From an uncultured Clostridia bacterium (lineage in GTDB: Bacteria; Bacillota; Clostridia; Oscillospirales; Ruminococcaceae), in assembly GCA_944387315.1 (NCBI GenBank), contig CALXEL010000035.1, positions 1 through 52,169 of the forward strand: DNA of 52,169 bases. Direction: 5' to 3'. A program made the translations under genes and the position numbers. Below the pieces are notes generated by a model. It searched no databases, was not told the origin of the DNA, and saw nothing but the letters and a program-made list of their open reading frames with translations. Positions 7,764 to 16,957 of this stretch are shown here, piece by piece; the first letter of the stretch is position 1, and every line of letters starts with the position of its first letter.

Positions 7764-7794
7764 AGCAGCAGATACACCAAAGGAGGGCCTTGCA

Positions 7795-9879
7795 TTGGAG
7801 CTGCTGGAACGCTTACCTCTTCCCAATTCCATACTTCTGACCGATCAGCAAAAAGCCGCCGTCACCCAACTGGATGGCCCGGTTTTGCTGTTGGCAGTTC
7901 CGGGAGCAGGTAAAACTACCGTTTTGGTCACCCGAACGGCCGCTTTGCTCTGTCGTGGGGTTGCGCCCCAAAACATCCTTTCGGTCACCTTTAACCGGGA
8001 GTCCGCCCGGGATCTGACCCGGCGCTTTCAAACCCTTTTTGGGGAGTTTTATCCTCAGCTCCCCCGGTTTTCCACCATTCATAGCCTGTGCTACGAAATC
8101 CTTCGCCACTACAGCAAGGCAGAAAACCGGCAGATGCCTCTCCTGTTGGAAAGCAGCGAAACACCACAAACCAAGTCCCGGATCCTGCGGGAGCTATACC
8201 TGTCCGCAGAAGGGGAATACCCTGACGAGGAACAGGTGGACCAGCTGGAACGGCTCTGCGGATACTACATAAACCGAATGGAACGCCCCACCGCTAAAGA
8301 CAGCATACTATATCGGATTGGAAAGCTGGAAGAAATCTTTGACCGCTATCAGCAGGTGAAAAAGCAAAATGGGTGGATGGATTATGACGATCTGCTCAGC
8401 CACGCTCTCACCATCTTGAAAAAACGCCCCGCTATTTTAAACCATTACCAGGAGAAATACCAATACATCCAGGTGGATGAAGCCCAGGATACATCAGCCA
8501 TTCAGTATGAAATCCTGGGCCTGTTGGCAAAGCGCCACGAAAATATCTTTCTGGTGGGGGACGAAGATCAAAGCATCTATTCCTTTCGGGGCGCCAGTCC
8601 CCAACAGCTCCTTGCCTTTGGCCAGCGTTATCCCAAAGGTGTTGTACTCAAGTTGGAAACCAACTTTCGTTCCACCGATTCCATTATTGAAAGCGCCGGA
8701 AAAATAATCCGGCGTAATCAGCTGCGCTATGAAAAAAAGATGGTGGGAAACCGCGGGCCGGGAAACCCAGTAAAAAGCACCCCTTTGGAGGATGGGCATA
8801 CCCTGCCCGCCTACCTGGCCCGGGCTCTGCGGGAACTTTCTCCTGGGGAGACGGCGGCTGTACTCTATCGCAACAACCCCTCCGCCATCAGCGTGCTGGA
8901 TTACCTGGAACGGCAGGGAATTCCCTTTTATATGAAAGATCATCCCAGCACTCTGCGCAGTCAAAGCGTGGTACAGGATATTTTAAGCATCATTACCCTT
9001 GGCTACCACCCAGATGACCTGGCTGCTTTTTCTCTTATCTATTACAAGGTGGGTGCGTATCTCTCCCGTAAAACCTATGAATATGTAGCCGCTCACGCCC
9101 TGCCGGGAGAAAATCTCTTTGATGTGGCAGCCGCCTGTCCCGATTCTTCAGGCAATTCTGCCAGAATTCTGATGCTCCGTTACACCATTGGCAGGTTTTC
9201 GACTATGAAGCCTTCCAGAATCCTCAGCTGTATTCTCTATGATTTTGACTATTTGGGCTTTCTGGAACGGTGCTCCCCCAATGGACTATTTCTGGAACAG
9301 TGTATGCAGCGGCTGCACGCTCTGGAAGCTATTGCCGGAGCTACCAGCACTCTGGAGGAATTCCTCAACCGGATCGATGAGATTGACGTCATCATTGCCC
9401 GAGCCAGTACCAACACCCAGTGTCCGATCACCCTTTCTACCATCCACAGCGCCAAGGGACTGGAATATGACCGGGTATATCTTATCGACCTGCAGGAGGG
9501 AATTCTGCCAGCTCAGGGAGCTATTGAATCCCACCTGGCAGGAGACGATCAGCTGTTGGAGGAGGAGCGGCGCCTGTTCTATGTGGCCCTCACCCGGGCC
9601 CGAAATCAGTTGGAGGTTATTCACTGTCAAAAACTGGGTACCACCCGGCTGAGTGTTTCCCGTTTTGTAGGGGAACTGGAACAGCCGGATATTTCCCCGT
9701 CCCAGGCTGGTGAGAAACTTTATGCTGGCCGCCGGATTTTCCATCGGTATTTTGGCAGCGGCACCATTACCTCGGTGGATTTTTCCACCCAAACTTTCTC
9801 GGTACGCTTTGCCAAACAAGGCACCAAAACTCTGGTATTCGCCACTCTGGAAACACCGGATCTTCTCAAACTGCTGTAA
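7795..9879 (+). CDS. UvrD/PcrA-like superfamily 1 DNA helicase
   Basis: A 694-residue 3'-5' DNA helicase of superfamily 1A, related to UvrD, PcrA and Rep, which unwind DNA in repair and replication restart. Visible motifs, in order: the Q-motif (LTDQQKAAV), Walker A (GAGKTT, residues 37-42), FNRESARDLTRRF (Ia), VDEAQDTSAIQ (II), GDEDQSIYSFRGA (III), TNFRSTDSI (IV), TIHSAKGLEYDRVYLIDL (V) and LFYVALTRAR (VI). The last 50 residues (from GRRIFHRYFGSGTI) look like the SH3/Tudor-type C-terminal tail that in PcrA contacts RNA polymerase. The start is TTG, preceded by AGGAGGG at 7-8 nt; no in-frame ATG lies nearby. It is somewhat shorter than PcrA (about 740), so it is probably a second, accessory paralogue. 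The gene is monocistronic with its own promoter and terminator. Confidence 0.93.
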   Translation: MELLERLPLPNSILLTDQQKAAVTQLDGPVLLLAVPGAGKTTVLVTRTAALLCRGVAPQNILSVTFNRESARDLTRRFQTLFGEFYPQLPRFSTIHSLCYEILRHYSKAENRQMPLLLESSETPQTKSRILRELYLSAEGEYPDEEQVDQLERLCGYYINRMERPTAKDSILYRIGKLEEIFDRYQQVKKQNGWMDYDDLLSHALTILKKRPAILNHYQEKYQYIQVDEAQDTSAIQYEILGLLAKRHENIFLVGDEDQSIYSFRGASPQQLLAFGQRYPKGVVLKLETNFRSTDSIIESAGKIIRRNQLRYEKKMVGNRGPGNPVKSTPLEDGHTLPAYLARALRELSPGETAAVLYRNNPSAISVLDYLERQGIPFYMKDHPSTLRSQSVVQDILSIITLGYHPDDLAAFSLIYYKVGAYLSRKTYEYVAAHALPGENLFDVAAACPDSSGNSARILMLRYTIGRFSTMKPSRILSCILYDFDYLGFLERCSPNGLFLEQCMQRLHALEAIAGATSTLEEFLNRIDEIDVIIARASTNTQCPITLSTIHSAKGLEYDRVYLIDLQEGILPAQGAIESHLAGDDQLLEEERRLFYVALTRARNQLEVIHCQKLGTTRLSVSRFVGELEQPDISPSQAGEKLYAGRRIFHRYFGSGTITSVDFSTQTFSVRFAKQGTKTLVFATLETPDLLKLL

Positions 9880-9893
9880 TCACACAGTGGAGA

Positions 9894-9931
9894 AAAAAGC
9901 GTCTTTGCCCATCTGAGCAAAGACGCTTTTT
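9894..9931. terminator. bidirectional terminator between convergent genes
   Basis: AAAAAGCGTCTTTGC, an 8-nt loop, GCAAAGACGCTTTTT. It serves the helicase gene on the plus strand and the dehydrogenase gene on the minus strand. Confidence 0.85.
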
Positions 9932-9942
9932 GTATAGGTACC

Positions 9943-10701
9943 TTAGTCCACATAGATCATTTTTCTGGTCATGCCGCCATCCAGTACCAGATTTTCCCCA
10001 TTGAGAAAATCATTGTTCTCATCTGTAAAGTAAAGGCAGGCTTTTACCACATCCATGGGCTTACCCACCCGCCCGGAAGGGTGCTGTCTGTGGTCACTGT
10101 ATTTTAAATCCTCATAGCCTTCGCAACAAATCCATCCGGGGCTGATACAGTTCACTGTAACTCGATACCCGGAAAAGCTGATAGCCAAACCATGGGTCAA
10201 TGCCACCAGCCCCCCTTTGGAGGCAGTATACCCCTCCGTCCCCTCCTCGCTCATCAGATAGCGGGTAGAGGCAATGTTGATAATCCGGCCATACTGGTCC
10301 TTATATCCCTTCATCTGGCGGTTGATGGCGAAATCCCGGCAGATGATAAAGGGCGCTCTCAGATTGGTGCCCAGAATATAGTCCCACCGCTCCACTGTCA
10401 TTTCGGTCAGGTTTCCAAAATCTGTTACACTGGCGTTATTGATAATAATATCCAGATCGTCGTATCTGCCAAAAATCCACCGCATCATTTCCTCACAGCT
10501 CTTGGAACTGGACAGATCCACATGGTAAAAACAGCTTTGATCATGGAGAGGCTGTAATTCCTGGGCAACAAACTGTTCCCCTTTATAGTCCTTATCCGCT
10601 ACAATGACGATAGCTCCCAAAGCCGCATAGGAACGGGCAATTTCTCTGCCAATTCCATTGGCCCCTCCGGTAATCAATACTCTCTTGTCCTTATAAAACA
10701 T
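9943..10701 (-). CDS. short-chain dehydrogenase/reductase
   Basis: A NAD(P)-dependent oxidoreductase of the classical SDR family, 252 residues from the preferred start. The cofactor loop TGGANGIG, the NNAS motif, the catalytic Tyr-x-x-x-Lys in YTASK and the catalytic Ser in INIAST are all present. The acidic residue after the second strand (VADKD) suggests NAD rather than NADP, by analogy with the family. The substrate is unknown. The open frame extends three codons further to a GTG at 10710, but GAGGTG lies 6 nt before the ATG at 10701, which is therefore chosen. It lies just downstream of the AI-2E-type permease gene, in the same direction, with a 38-nt gap. Confidence 0.9.
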   Translation of the reverse strand: MFYKDKRVLITGGANGIGREIARSYAALGAIVIVADKDYKGEQFVAQELQPLHDQSCFYHVDLSSSKSCEEMMRWIFGRYDDLDIIINNASVTDFGNLTEMTVERWDYILGTNLRAPFIICRDFAINRQMKGYKDQYGRIINIASTRYLMSEEGTEGYTASKGGLVALTHGLAISFSGYRVTVNCISPGWICCEGYEDLKYSDHRQHPSGRVGKPMDVVKACLYFTDENNDFLNGENLVLDGGMTRKMIYVD

Positions 10702-10739
10702 GCCGCTCACCTCACTATTTGTCTTAATAAACTGTCAGG

Positions 10740-11939
10740 TTACTGGTCCAAAAGATTGTGCCGGGGTGAAGAATAAGCTGAAGTCTCGGTGGGCATCTTT
10801 TTGTTTTGTAGTTTGCTGCAAATAATAGAGCGCACCACAGAATAGATAACGGCAAAGGTCGGCACACCAATAAACATTCCCACAAAACCAAAGAGCTTGC
10901 CAAACAGCATAATGGCAAAGATAACCCAAAAAGCCGACAATCCAGTGGACTGACCCAAAATTTTGGGTCCCAGAATATTGCCGTCAAACTGCTGCAAAAC
11001 CAGAATAAACACCAGGAAAATCAGCGCCTTGGTGGGGCTGGCAGTGAGGATAATAAAGAAAGAGGGAATGGCTCCAAAAAAGGGGCCAAAGTAAGGAATG
11101 ACATTGGTCACCCCTACAATAACGCTGACCAACATGGCATAGGGCATTTTAATCAGGGTCAGCCCCCCAAAACAAAGAATTCCAATAATCAATGAATCGA
11201 TGATTTTGCCTGTGATAAATCCGCTGAAAATCCCGTTGGCCTCATGGGTCAGATCAATGGCCCGGTTCACTGTCTCTTTGGGCAAAAAAGCGTACAGAGC
11301 TTTTTTCAGCTGAGCAAAAAACAGCTCTTTGCTCATAAACATATAGACCGAAATAATAATACCAACAATGACATTCAAAACACCGGTTGTTAGATTTCTG
11401 GTAAAATTAAAAACATGAGGCAGCAGGGCCGTCACGATATTATAAACCGTATTGTACAAGCTCTCCAAGTTTTCATCCAGAGTAGTCATAAACTCCTCAG
11501 GTAAATTTTCGGTGGGAATTACCTGGATGGCCCAGTTTACAAAAGCCTCCGCCTGGAGGAGATAGTCAGGAATACTGCTGGCCAGATTGTACAAGCTGGC
11601 CATAATCTGAGGAATTACAATCCAGAAAAAGATGGTGATTACCGCTACAGCAAAAGCAAAAGTGAGCAGGATTGCCAACCCTCTTTGCAGCTTCTCACTG
11701 ACTCTATTCCCAAAAATTACTGGGAAAACCTTGTCTTCCAGATACCGAAGCACTGGGTTGAGAATATAAGCGATAACAAAACCGTAGGTAAACGGACTTA
11801 AGGTTTTGACAATATTCTTGGCATGAAACGCAATCTGTTCAAAATTCAAAACCCCATAGCAGAAGAGAATTGAAGCGGCTATCACCAGAAACGCGTAGAT
11901 AGCAATGGTGGTATAGCGTCTGTTCCATTCAATCTTCAA
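10740..11939 (-). CDS. AI-2E/PerM family transporter
   Basis: A multi-spanning membrane protein of the AI-2E transporter family (also called UPF0118, PerM or YtvI), about 399 residues. It shows the family pattern: an N-terminal pair of helices, a long soluble region, and a cluster of helices at the C-terminal side with VTNVIPYFGPFFGAIP and GNILGPKILG, both typical of the family. Members export small molecules or ions, but the substrate is usually unknown. The open frame begins at an ATG at 11990, but the only good ribosome binding site (GAGGTG, 11951-11946) lies 6 nt before the TTG at 11939, which gives the N-terminus MKIEWNRRYTT and a first helix at the expected distance. I prefer that start. 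The gene probably shares a transcript with the ABC-F gene upstream. Confidence 0.88.
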   Translation of the reverse strand: MKIEWNRRYTTIAIYAFLVIAASILFCYGVLNFEQIAFHAKNIVKTLSPFTYGFVIAYILNPVLRYLEDKVFPVIFGNRVSEKLQRGLAILLTFAFAVAVITIFFWIVIPQIMASLYNLASSIPDYLLQAEAFVNWAIQVIPTENLPEEFMTTLDENLESLYNTVYNIVTALLPHVFNFTRNLTTGVLNVIVGIIISVYMFMSKELFFAQLKKALYAFLPKETVNRAIDLTHEANGIFSGFITGKIIDSLIIGILCFGGLTLIKMPYAMLVSVIVGVTNVIPYFGPFFGAIPSFFIILTASPTKALIFLVFILVLQQFDGNILGPKILGQSTGLSAFWVIFAIMLFGKLFGFVGMFIGVPTFAVIYSVVRSIICSKLQNKKMPTETSAYSSPRHNLLDQ

Positions 11940-12001
11940 ATCAATCACCTCACTGACCCTGTGGGGAACTTCACAATTATAAAACATCACTTACTTTTTT
12001 G

Positions 12002-13930
12002 TCAGCATAGCTCCTGCAGCTGGGACCATATATCATACAGCTCTTCCAACCGCTGGTTGTTTTCTTCCAACTGGGCCAACAGCTGGGAAAGCTGCGCGTA
12101 ATCTCCCGCTACCTCTGGTTGGGACATCTCTGTTTGCAGAGTGCCATTTTCCTCTTCCAGCCGGGCAATCTCCGCCTCGGTTTCAGCCAGTTTCTTTTTC
12201 TGCTGTACCTGCATGGCCCGTTCCTTTTTGGAACGGTGATAGGCGTTGGCCGACGCTGAGGGAACAGCCTCCTTGGGTAGCTCCTCCTGTTTGGTGGCAG
12301 TGACCGAAGGCTGGGCAATCGCCCGGCGATAGGCCTCATAGTTGCCAGGATAGCTATGGATTCCCTCGCCAGTCAGCTCCACAATGCGGCTGGGCACCTT
12401 ACTGAGAAGATACCGGTCGTGGGATACCATCAGCAAGGTACCGGTAAACTCTCCCAGCGCCCTGTCCAATACCTCCTTGGTAGCAAGGTCCAGATGGTTG
12501 GTAGGCTCGTCCAAAATCAGGACATTGGCATGCTGCAGCATCAGAATGGCGAATTTCAGCTTGGCTCGCTCCCCACCGGAAAGGCTGCGCACCTGTTTAT
12601 AAACTTCTTCACCGGTAAAAAGCACGCCTCCCAGGGCGGTACGGATCTCATGCTCATAAATTCGTGGATAGCGGTCCCACAATTCATTGAGGACCGTTTT
12701 CTCCTCATGGAGCCCGGTATTCTCCTGTTCATAATAGGCCACCTGGGTATTTTTGCCCCAGGTAATTTTACCGGCGTTCCTGCCCACCAGTCCTTGAATG
12801 GCTTTGAGCAAGGTAGATTTCCCAATACCATTGGGGCCAATTAGCGCCACCTTTTCCCCCCGCATCAAATCCAGATTCAAATGAGAAAACAGCTCCTTGG
12901 CCTGTTCTCCCTCTCCCACCGAAACCGACAGATTTTCTACATGCAGTACGTCTTTTACCGGCTCCCGCTCATAGGTAAAGCTCATCTTGGCAGGTTTGAG
13001 AGGTGGATTGGGCTTTGGGACCAGCTCCATATGCTCGATGGCTTTCCGCTTGCTTTTGGCGCTTTTAGCTGTAGTGGCCCGTACAATATTGCGGTCCACA
13101 TAGTCCTGAAGCCTGGCAATTTCCTCCTGTTGGGCCTCATATAATTTCAGTTGACGGGTGTAATACTCCTCCCGCAAAGCCAGATACTTGGTGTAATTGC
13201 CTGGATAGCGAGTCAACACCGTTCGGTCCAGCTCGCAGATTGAGGTGACCAGACTGTCCAAAAAGTACCGGTCATGGGAAACAATCATCAAAGCTCCTTT
13301 GTATCCCTTCAGATATTCCTCAAGCCAAAGGAGGGTTTTAAAATCCAAATGGTTGGTGGGCTCGTCCAGAATCAGCAGATCCGGCGCTTCCAGCAGCAGT
13401 TTGCACAAAGCCAAACGGGTCTTTTCCCCACCGCTCAAAGAGGAGATAGAGGTATTCCGATCCCGGCCAGCAAACCCCATACCATTGAGCACTGTATTGA
13501 TTTTTACATCAATCATATAGCCGTCCCCCGCCTCAAAAGCGGTTTGCAACTGATGCTGGCGCTGGACCAATTCCTGGTACTGAGCATCGTTCCGGTTGGA
13601 GAGAGCTTCCATCTCTCCATGCACCTGTTCCAGTTCCTCGCCTATTTCCAGCAGGGAGGAAAAGACGCTGCGCATTTCCTCAAGTATGGTGTTTGTATGA
13701 TCCAATCCGCTGTTCTGACGCAGAAAGCCAATGGTTACCCCATTGGTGATGGAACGGATTCCCTCATCGCTTTCCAGTTCCCCATACAGAATCCGCAGCA
13801 AGGTAGATTTACCTGCTCCATTGACCCCAATCAATCCAATCCGGTCGTGGTTTTCTATTTTCAGGGTGACATCCTTTAAGATGAGATCAGCCCCATAAGA
13901 TTTTGAGATATGTTCCAGAGATACAAGCAT
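12002..13930 (-). CDS. ABC-F family ATPase
   Basis: A soluble protein of 642 residues with two ABC ATPase domains and no membrane domain, which is the ABC-F class (EttA, Uup, YdiF, and ribosome-protection resistance factors). Both halves show Walker A (GVNGAGKST; GPNGIGKST), the signature SLSGGE and Walker B with LDEPTNHLD. The linker between the domains contains the basic RATTAKSAKSKRKAIEH helix (the P-site tRNA interaction motif region). The last about 90 residues form a coiled coil (QQKKKLAETEAEIARLEEE), which puts it nearest to Uup/YdiF. It acts on the ribosome; whether it confers antibiotic tolerance cannot be read from sequence. The open frame extends to 13972, but MLVSLEHISKSYG at 13930 matches the family N-terminus and follows AAAGGGA. 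Confidence 0.92.
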   Translation of the reverse strand: MLVSLEHISKSYGADLILKDVTLKIENHDRIGLIGVNGAGKSTLLRILYGELESDEGIRSITNGVTIGFLRQNSGLDHTNTILEEMRSVFSSLLEIGEELEQVHGEMEALSNRNDAQYQELVQRQHQLQTAFEAGDGYMIDVKINTVLNGMGFAGRDRNTSISSLSGGEKTRLALCKLLLEAPDLLILDEPTNHLDFKTLLWLEEYLKGYKGALMIVSHDRYFLDSLVTSICELDRTVLTRYPGNYTKYLALREEYYTRQLKLYEAQQEEIARLQDYVDRNIVRATTAKSAKSKRKAIEHMELVPKPNPPLKPAKMSFTYEREPVKDVLHVENLSVSVGEGEQAKELFSHLNLDLMRGEKVALIGPNGIGKSTLLKAIQGLVGRNAGKITWGKNTQVAYYEQENTGLHEEKTVLNELWDRYPRIYEHEIRTALGGVLFTGEEVYKQVRSLSGGERAKLKFAILMLQHANVLILDEPTNHLDLATKEVLDRALGEFTGTLLMVSHDRYLLSKVPSRIVELTGEGIHSYPGNYEAYRRAIAQPSVTATKQEELPKEAVPSASANAYHRSKKERAMQVQQKKKLAETEAEIARLEEENGTLQTEMSQPEVAGDYAQLSQLLAQLEENNQRLEELYDIWSQLQELC

Positions 13931-14189
13931 TCCCTTTATCCTCAGATTTCCCTTTTCGGTATATTTTGTCAAACTCTTTTTTATTTTAACACAGTCTATA
14001 GGGATTTCCTACCGTTATTTTGTAAACAGTGGGAAAATCCGTCTTTTTTCGCTTCTCATTCCACCTGAAAATAGGCAAAACCCATGAAATCTCATAGAAT
14101 TTCCCTAGCATTTCCTGTCATTCTGTGATAAAATAAAAGACGTGTATGAGAGATATTTTCCCAGCACTTTTTGAGAAATGGAGTGTGTC

Positions 14190-15557
14190 ATGTTACAAAA
14201 GAACGATTGTATCACCCTGGAGATTACAGATATAAACGCTGAGGCTTTCGGTATTGGCCGCTATGAGGGAATGGCTGTGTTTGTCCCCTCTTCGGCTGTA
14301 GGAGATAAGGTACGGGTGCGAATTTTAAAAGTACTCTCCACCTACTGTTTTGGCAAAATTGAAGAAATTCTTGTTCCCTCTCCCGACCGGATTGCTGTAG
14401 ATTGCCCAGTTTACGCCCAGTGTGGTGGTTGTGGTTTACGACACATATCCTATGAAAGCGAATGCAAACTGAAAAACAATTGGGTCTATCAAAACCTAAG
14501 CCGAATTGGGGGAGTAAATCCACAAAAAAGGGAGATTATCCCCTCTCCCAGACAGCTGGAATACCGCAATAAGGCCCAATATCCTGTTCAGCTGGCAGGC
14601 GGGAAGCTGCAAATCGGGTTTTACGCCAAACATTCCCATCGGGTAGTTCCCTGTATGGACTGCCGGTTGCAGCCCTCCCTGTTCACTGACATTTTAAAAG
14701 AAATCCATCGCTTTTTATGTCAGTATCATATTCCCATTTACGACGAACAAACCCATCGGGGATTGGTCCGTCACATCTACCTGCGATATGGGGAAAAGAG
14801 TGACAAGGTAATGCTCTGTCTGGTCATCAATGGTACCCAGCTTCCTCACGCGGGACAGTTCGTGACAATTATGCGCCGTACCTTTCCCCAGGTAGTCAGC
14901 ATTGTACTCAATGTAAACCGGGGCCAAACCAATGTGATTTTAGGGCGGGATAATATCCTGCTGTTTGGGGAAGAAGCTATCACCGACCAAATCTGCGGAT
15001 TGGAAGTCTCTATATCTCCCTTAGCTTTTTACCAGGTCAACCGGGAGGCAGCGGAAATCCTGTATGGGGTCGCCAAAGAGTTTGCCCAGCTGACACCCAA
15101 CGATGTGTTGGTGGATCTCTATTGTGGCACAGGAACCATTGGGTTGAGTATGGCCCGGGAAGCCAAAGAACTGATCGGTGTGGAAATAATCCCCGCTGCC
15201 ATTGAAAACGCTAAACAAAACGCTAAACGCAACGGGATTGAAAATGCCCACTTTTTCTGCGACGACGCCGCTGGCGCTGTGCAGACGCTGGCGCAACAGA
15301 AAACCAAGGCCGATGTGGTGGTGGTCGATCCTCCCCGGAAAGGCTGCTCACCCCAGGCACTGGATGCCATATGCCAAATGTCCCCCAGCCGGATTGTCTA
15401 TGTCTCCTGTGACAGTGCCACCCTTGCCCGGGATATTAAATGGCTGTCGGAAAAGGGGTACACCCTCACCAAGGTGCAGACAGTGGATTTATTCCCACGT
15501 ACTGGGCATGTGGAAACTGTGGCCCGATTGGACTGCGTCGTTCCCCCTGCCCAATAG
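14190..15557 (+). CDS. 23S rRNA (uracil-C5) methyltransferase, RlmD/RlmCD type with TRAM domain
   Basis: An iron-sulfur, SAM-dependent RNA methyltransferase that makes 5-methyluridine in 23S rRNA, or in tRNA in some relatives. Residues 1-60 form a TRAM RNA-binding domain. The [4Fe-4S] ligands are visible as CPVYAQCGGC (C-x5-C-x2-C) and a fourth Cys in HRVVPCMDC. The SAM domain has DLYCGTGTIGL, the VVDPPRKG motif and the catalytic cysteine in VSCDSATLARD. The length fits RlmD (about 450). An ATG at 14178 opens the frame, but GGAG lies 6 nt before the ATG at 14190, so that start is preferred. Together with the paralogue at 17839 it encloses the LURP-one and creatininase genes. Confidence 0.93.
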   Translation: MLQKNDCITLEITDINAEAFGIGRYEGMAVFVPSSAVGDKVRVRILKVLSTYCFGKIEEILVPSPDRIAVDCPVYAQCGGCGLRHISYESECKLKNNWVYQNLSRIGGVNPQKREIIPSPRQLEYRNKAQYPVQLAGGKLQIGFYAKHSHRVVPCMDCRLQPSLFTDILKEIHRFLCQYHIPIYDEQTHRGLVRHIYLRYGEKSDKVMLCLVINGTQLPHAGQFVTIMRRTFPQVVSIVLNVNRGQTNVILGRDNILLFGEEAITDQICGLEVSISPLAFYQVNREAAEILYGVAKEFAQLTPNDVLVDLYCGTGTIGLSMAREAKELIGVEIIPAAIENAKQNAKRNGIENAHFFCDDAAGAVQTLAQQKTKADVVVVDPPRKGCSPQALDAICQMSPSRIVYVSCDSATLARDIKWLSEKGYTLTKVQTVDLFPRTGHVETVARLDCVVPPAQ

Positions 15558-15599
15558 TCGTTTTGATTTTATTGTGGTCAGAAGAAAGGAAATGATTCC

Positions 15600-16073
15600 A
15601 TGCAGTTGCTGTTCCGTCAGAGATTTTTTTCCTGGTTTGACAACTACGATATTTTTGACCAAGAGGGAAATACCGTCTTTACTGTACGGGGACAGCTGGA
15701 TTGGGGCCATCGCCTGGAAATATATGACAAGCTGGAAAATCACCTTGGTACCGTAAAAGAAGAGGTATTTACCTTCCTTCCCCGTTTTATCCTCTATGAA
15801 AAGGACCAGCCCATTGGGGTAATTCAAAAACACTTTTCCCTGTTCCGTCCCACCTTTTCGCTAGATGTCCGAGGCTGGAAAGTCCATGGAGACTGCTTGG
15901 CTTGGGACTATCAGGTGTGGGATCCAGCAGGAAATCTGATTATGACAGCTTCTAAACAGCTTTTTCAGTGGACTGACACCTATGTCTTGGACATTTCCAA
16001 TCCTCAGGACGCTCTTCTTTGTCTTATGATTGTTTTGGCCATTGACGCCGCCAAGTGCTCCTCTGGTTCCTGA
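15600..16073 (+). CDS. LURP-one-related (tubby-like fold) protein
   Basis: A 157-residue protein of the LURP-one-related family (DUF567, YxjI-like), which folds like the C-terminal domain of Tubby and the phospholipid scramblases. The pattern is clear: YDIFDQEGNTVFTVRGQL, then short beta strands alternating with G and D turns (VRGWKVHGD), then YVLDI and the C-terminal helix DALLCLMIVLAIDAA, which is buried in the barrel. The biochemical role of bacterial members is not known; lipid binding has been proposed from the fold. The ribosome binding site AAAGGAA precedes the ATG. It lies 42 nt after the methyltransferase gene and 49 nt before the first creatininase gene, so the three could be co-transcribed. 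Confidence 0.88.
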   Translation: MQLLFRQRFFSWFDNYDIFDQEGNTVFTVRGQLDWGHRLEIYDKLENHLGTVKEEVFTFLPRFILYEKDQPIGVIQKHFSLFRPTFSLDVRGWKVHGDCLAWDYQVWDPAGNLIMTASKQLFQWTDTYVLDISNPQDALLCLMIVLAIDAAKCSSGS

Positions 16074-16122
16074 TTGCTATTTATATTGTTCCAATATATT
16101 CCATTATAAAGGAGTCTTTGTC

Positions 16123-16896
16123 ATGAAAAACATGGTCCGGTGGGATAATTTGACCTCCCCCCAAATCAAGCGTCTGGCCCAAGAGGAAGCTATCGTTCTC
16201 ATTCCCCTGGGGTCTACCGAACAACATGGTCCCCATCTTCCGGTGGGCTGTGACAATCTGATGGCCACATGGATGGCCGAACAGGTTGCCGCCTCCCTGT
16301 CCCAGAAAGGGATTCCCTGTGTGGTAACCCCCTCCATCGCGGTAGCCAACTCCCGCCACCACATGAGCTTTGCAGGAACTATCTCCCTGTCTGTGGAACA
16401 CTATATGGCGGTATTGGCTGATTACTGCCGCTGTGTTGCCGCTCATGGATTCCATAAAATCGCCATTATCAATGGCCATGGCGGAAATGACGCGCCTACC
16501 CAGGCTGCCCTGGTTGGTATCAATGAGGAATTGGGCTTCCCAGTGTATTACGCGCCTTACTACAAAGGCGATCTCACGGTACAGCCGGAAACTTTGGAAA
16601 CCCAAACCGGTATGAACCATGCCTGTGAAGGGGAAACCTCTCTGGCGCTGGCTTTGGATGAGTCTTTAGTTGATCCTATGTATAAAACCCTCAAAGGCAA
16701 CCCCGGATATCCGCTGGAAGCAGAAAACAAGCACATTTTAACTACATTCCACCGGATGGAAAGCCATACCGAAAATGGCATAATGGGCAATTCCTATGCC
16801 GCAACCAAGGAAAAAGGTGAAATTATGGTTCGCCGCTTTGTGGATGGCCTGGTGGATGTCTTCAGCAACCCACAGGTTTGGCAGCAAAAAGTTTAA
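16123..16896 (+). CDS. creatininase-family amidohydrolase, copy 1
   Basis: A 257-residue metal-dependent amidohydrolase of the creatininase family, whose members open cyclic amides (creatinine, a dipeptide-like FAPy intermediate in cofactor synthesis, and others). The binuclear metal ligands are recognisable: Glu33 and His35 in STEQHGPH, Asp44 in GCD, a histidine in NGHGGN, and the glutamate in ACEGETS. The frame runs back to 16030, but AAAGGAG lies 8 nt before the ATG at 16123 and the paralogue starts at the same residue, so the longer frame is rejected. It is followed after 61 nt by a second gene of identical length, about 70 percent identical by eye and without gaps. The substrate is unknown. 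Confidence 0.92.
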   Translation: MKNMVRWDNLTSPQIKRLAQEEAIVLIPLGSTEQHGPHLPVGCDNLMATWMAEQVAASLSQKGIPCVVTPSIAVANSRHHMSFAGTISLSVEHYMAVLADYCRCVAAHGFHKIAIINGHGGNDAPTQAALVGINEELGFPVYYAPYYKGDLTVQPETLETQTGMNHACEGETSLALALDESLVDPMYKTLKGNPGYPLEAENKHILTTFHRMESHTENGIMGNSYAATKEKGEIMVRRFVDGLVDVFSNPQVWQQKV

Positions 16897-16916
16897 GGTA
16901 AAGTACGCTATCCTTT

Positions 16917-16931
16917 TTGGATTGTATCCAA
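16917..16931 (+). terminator. small hairpin between the creatininase genes
   Basis: TTGGAT, loop TGT, ATCCAA, then GATTTTATT. It is too weak for a full terminator, but could reduce read-through from copy 1 to copy 2. Confidence 0.3.
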
Positions 16932-16957
16932 GATTTTATTAAAAAGGAGTCCTCAGT

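Noticed and set aside
16030-16122. N-terminal extension of the first creatininase frame
   Set aside because: It overlaps the end of the LURP-one gene, has no ribosome binding site, and the paralogue starts at the internal ATG.
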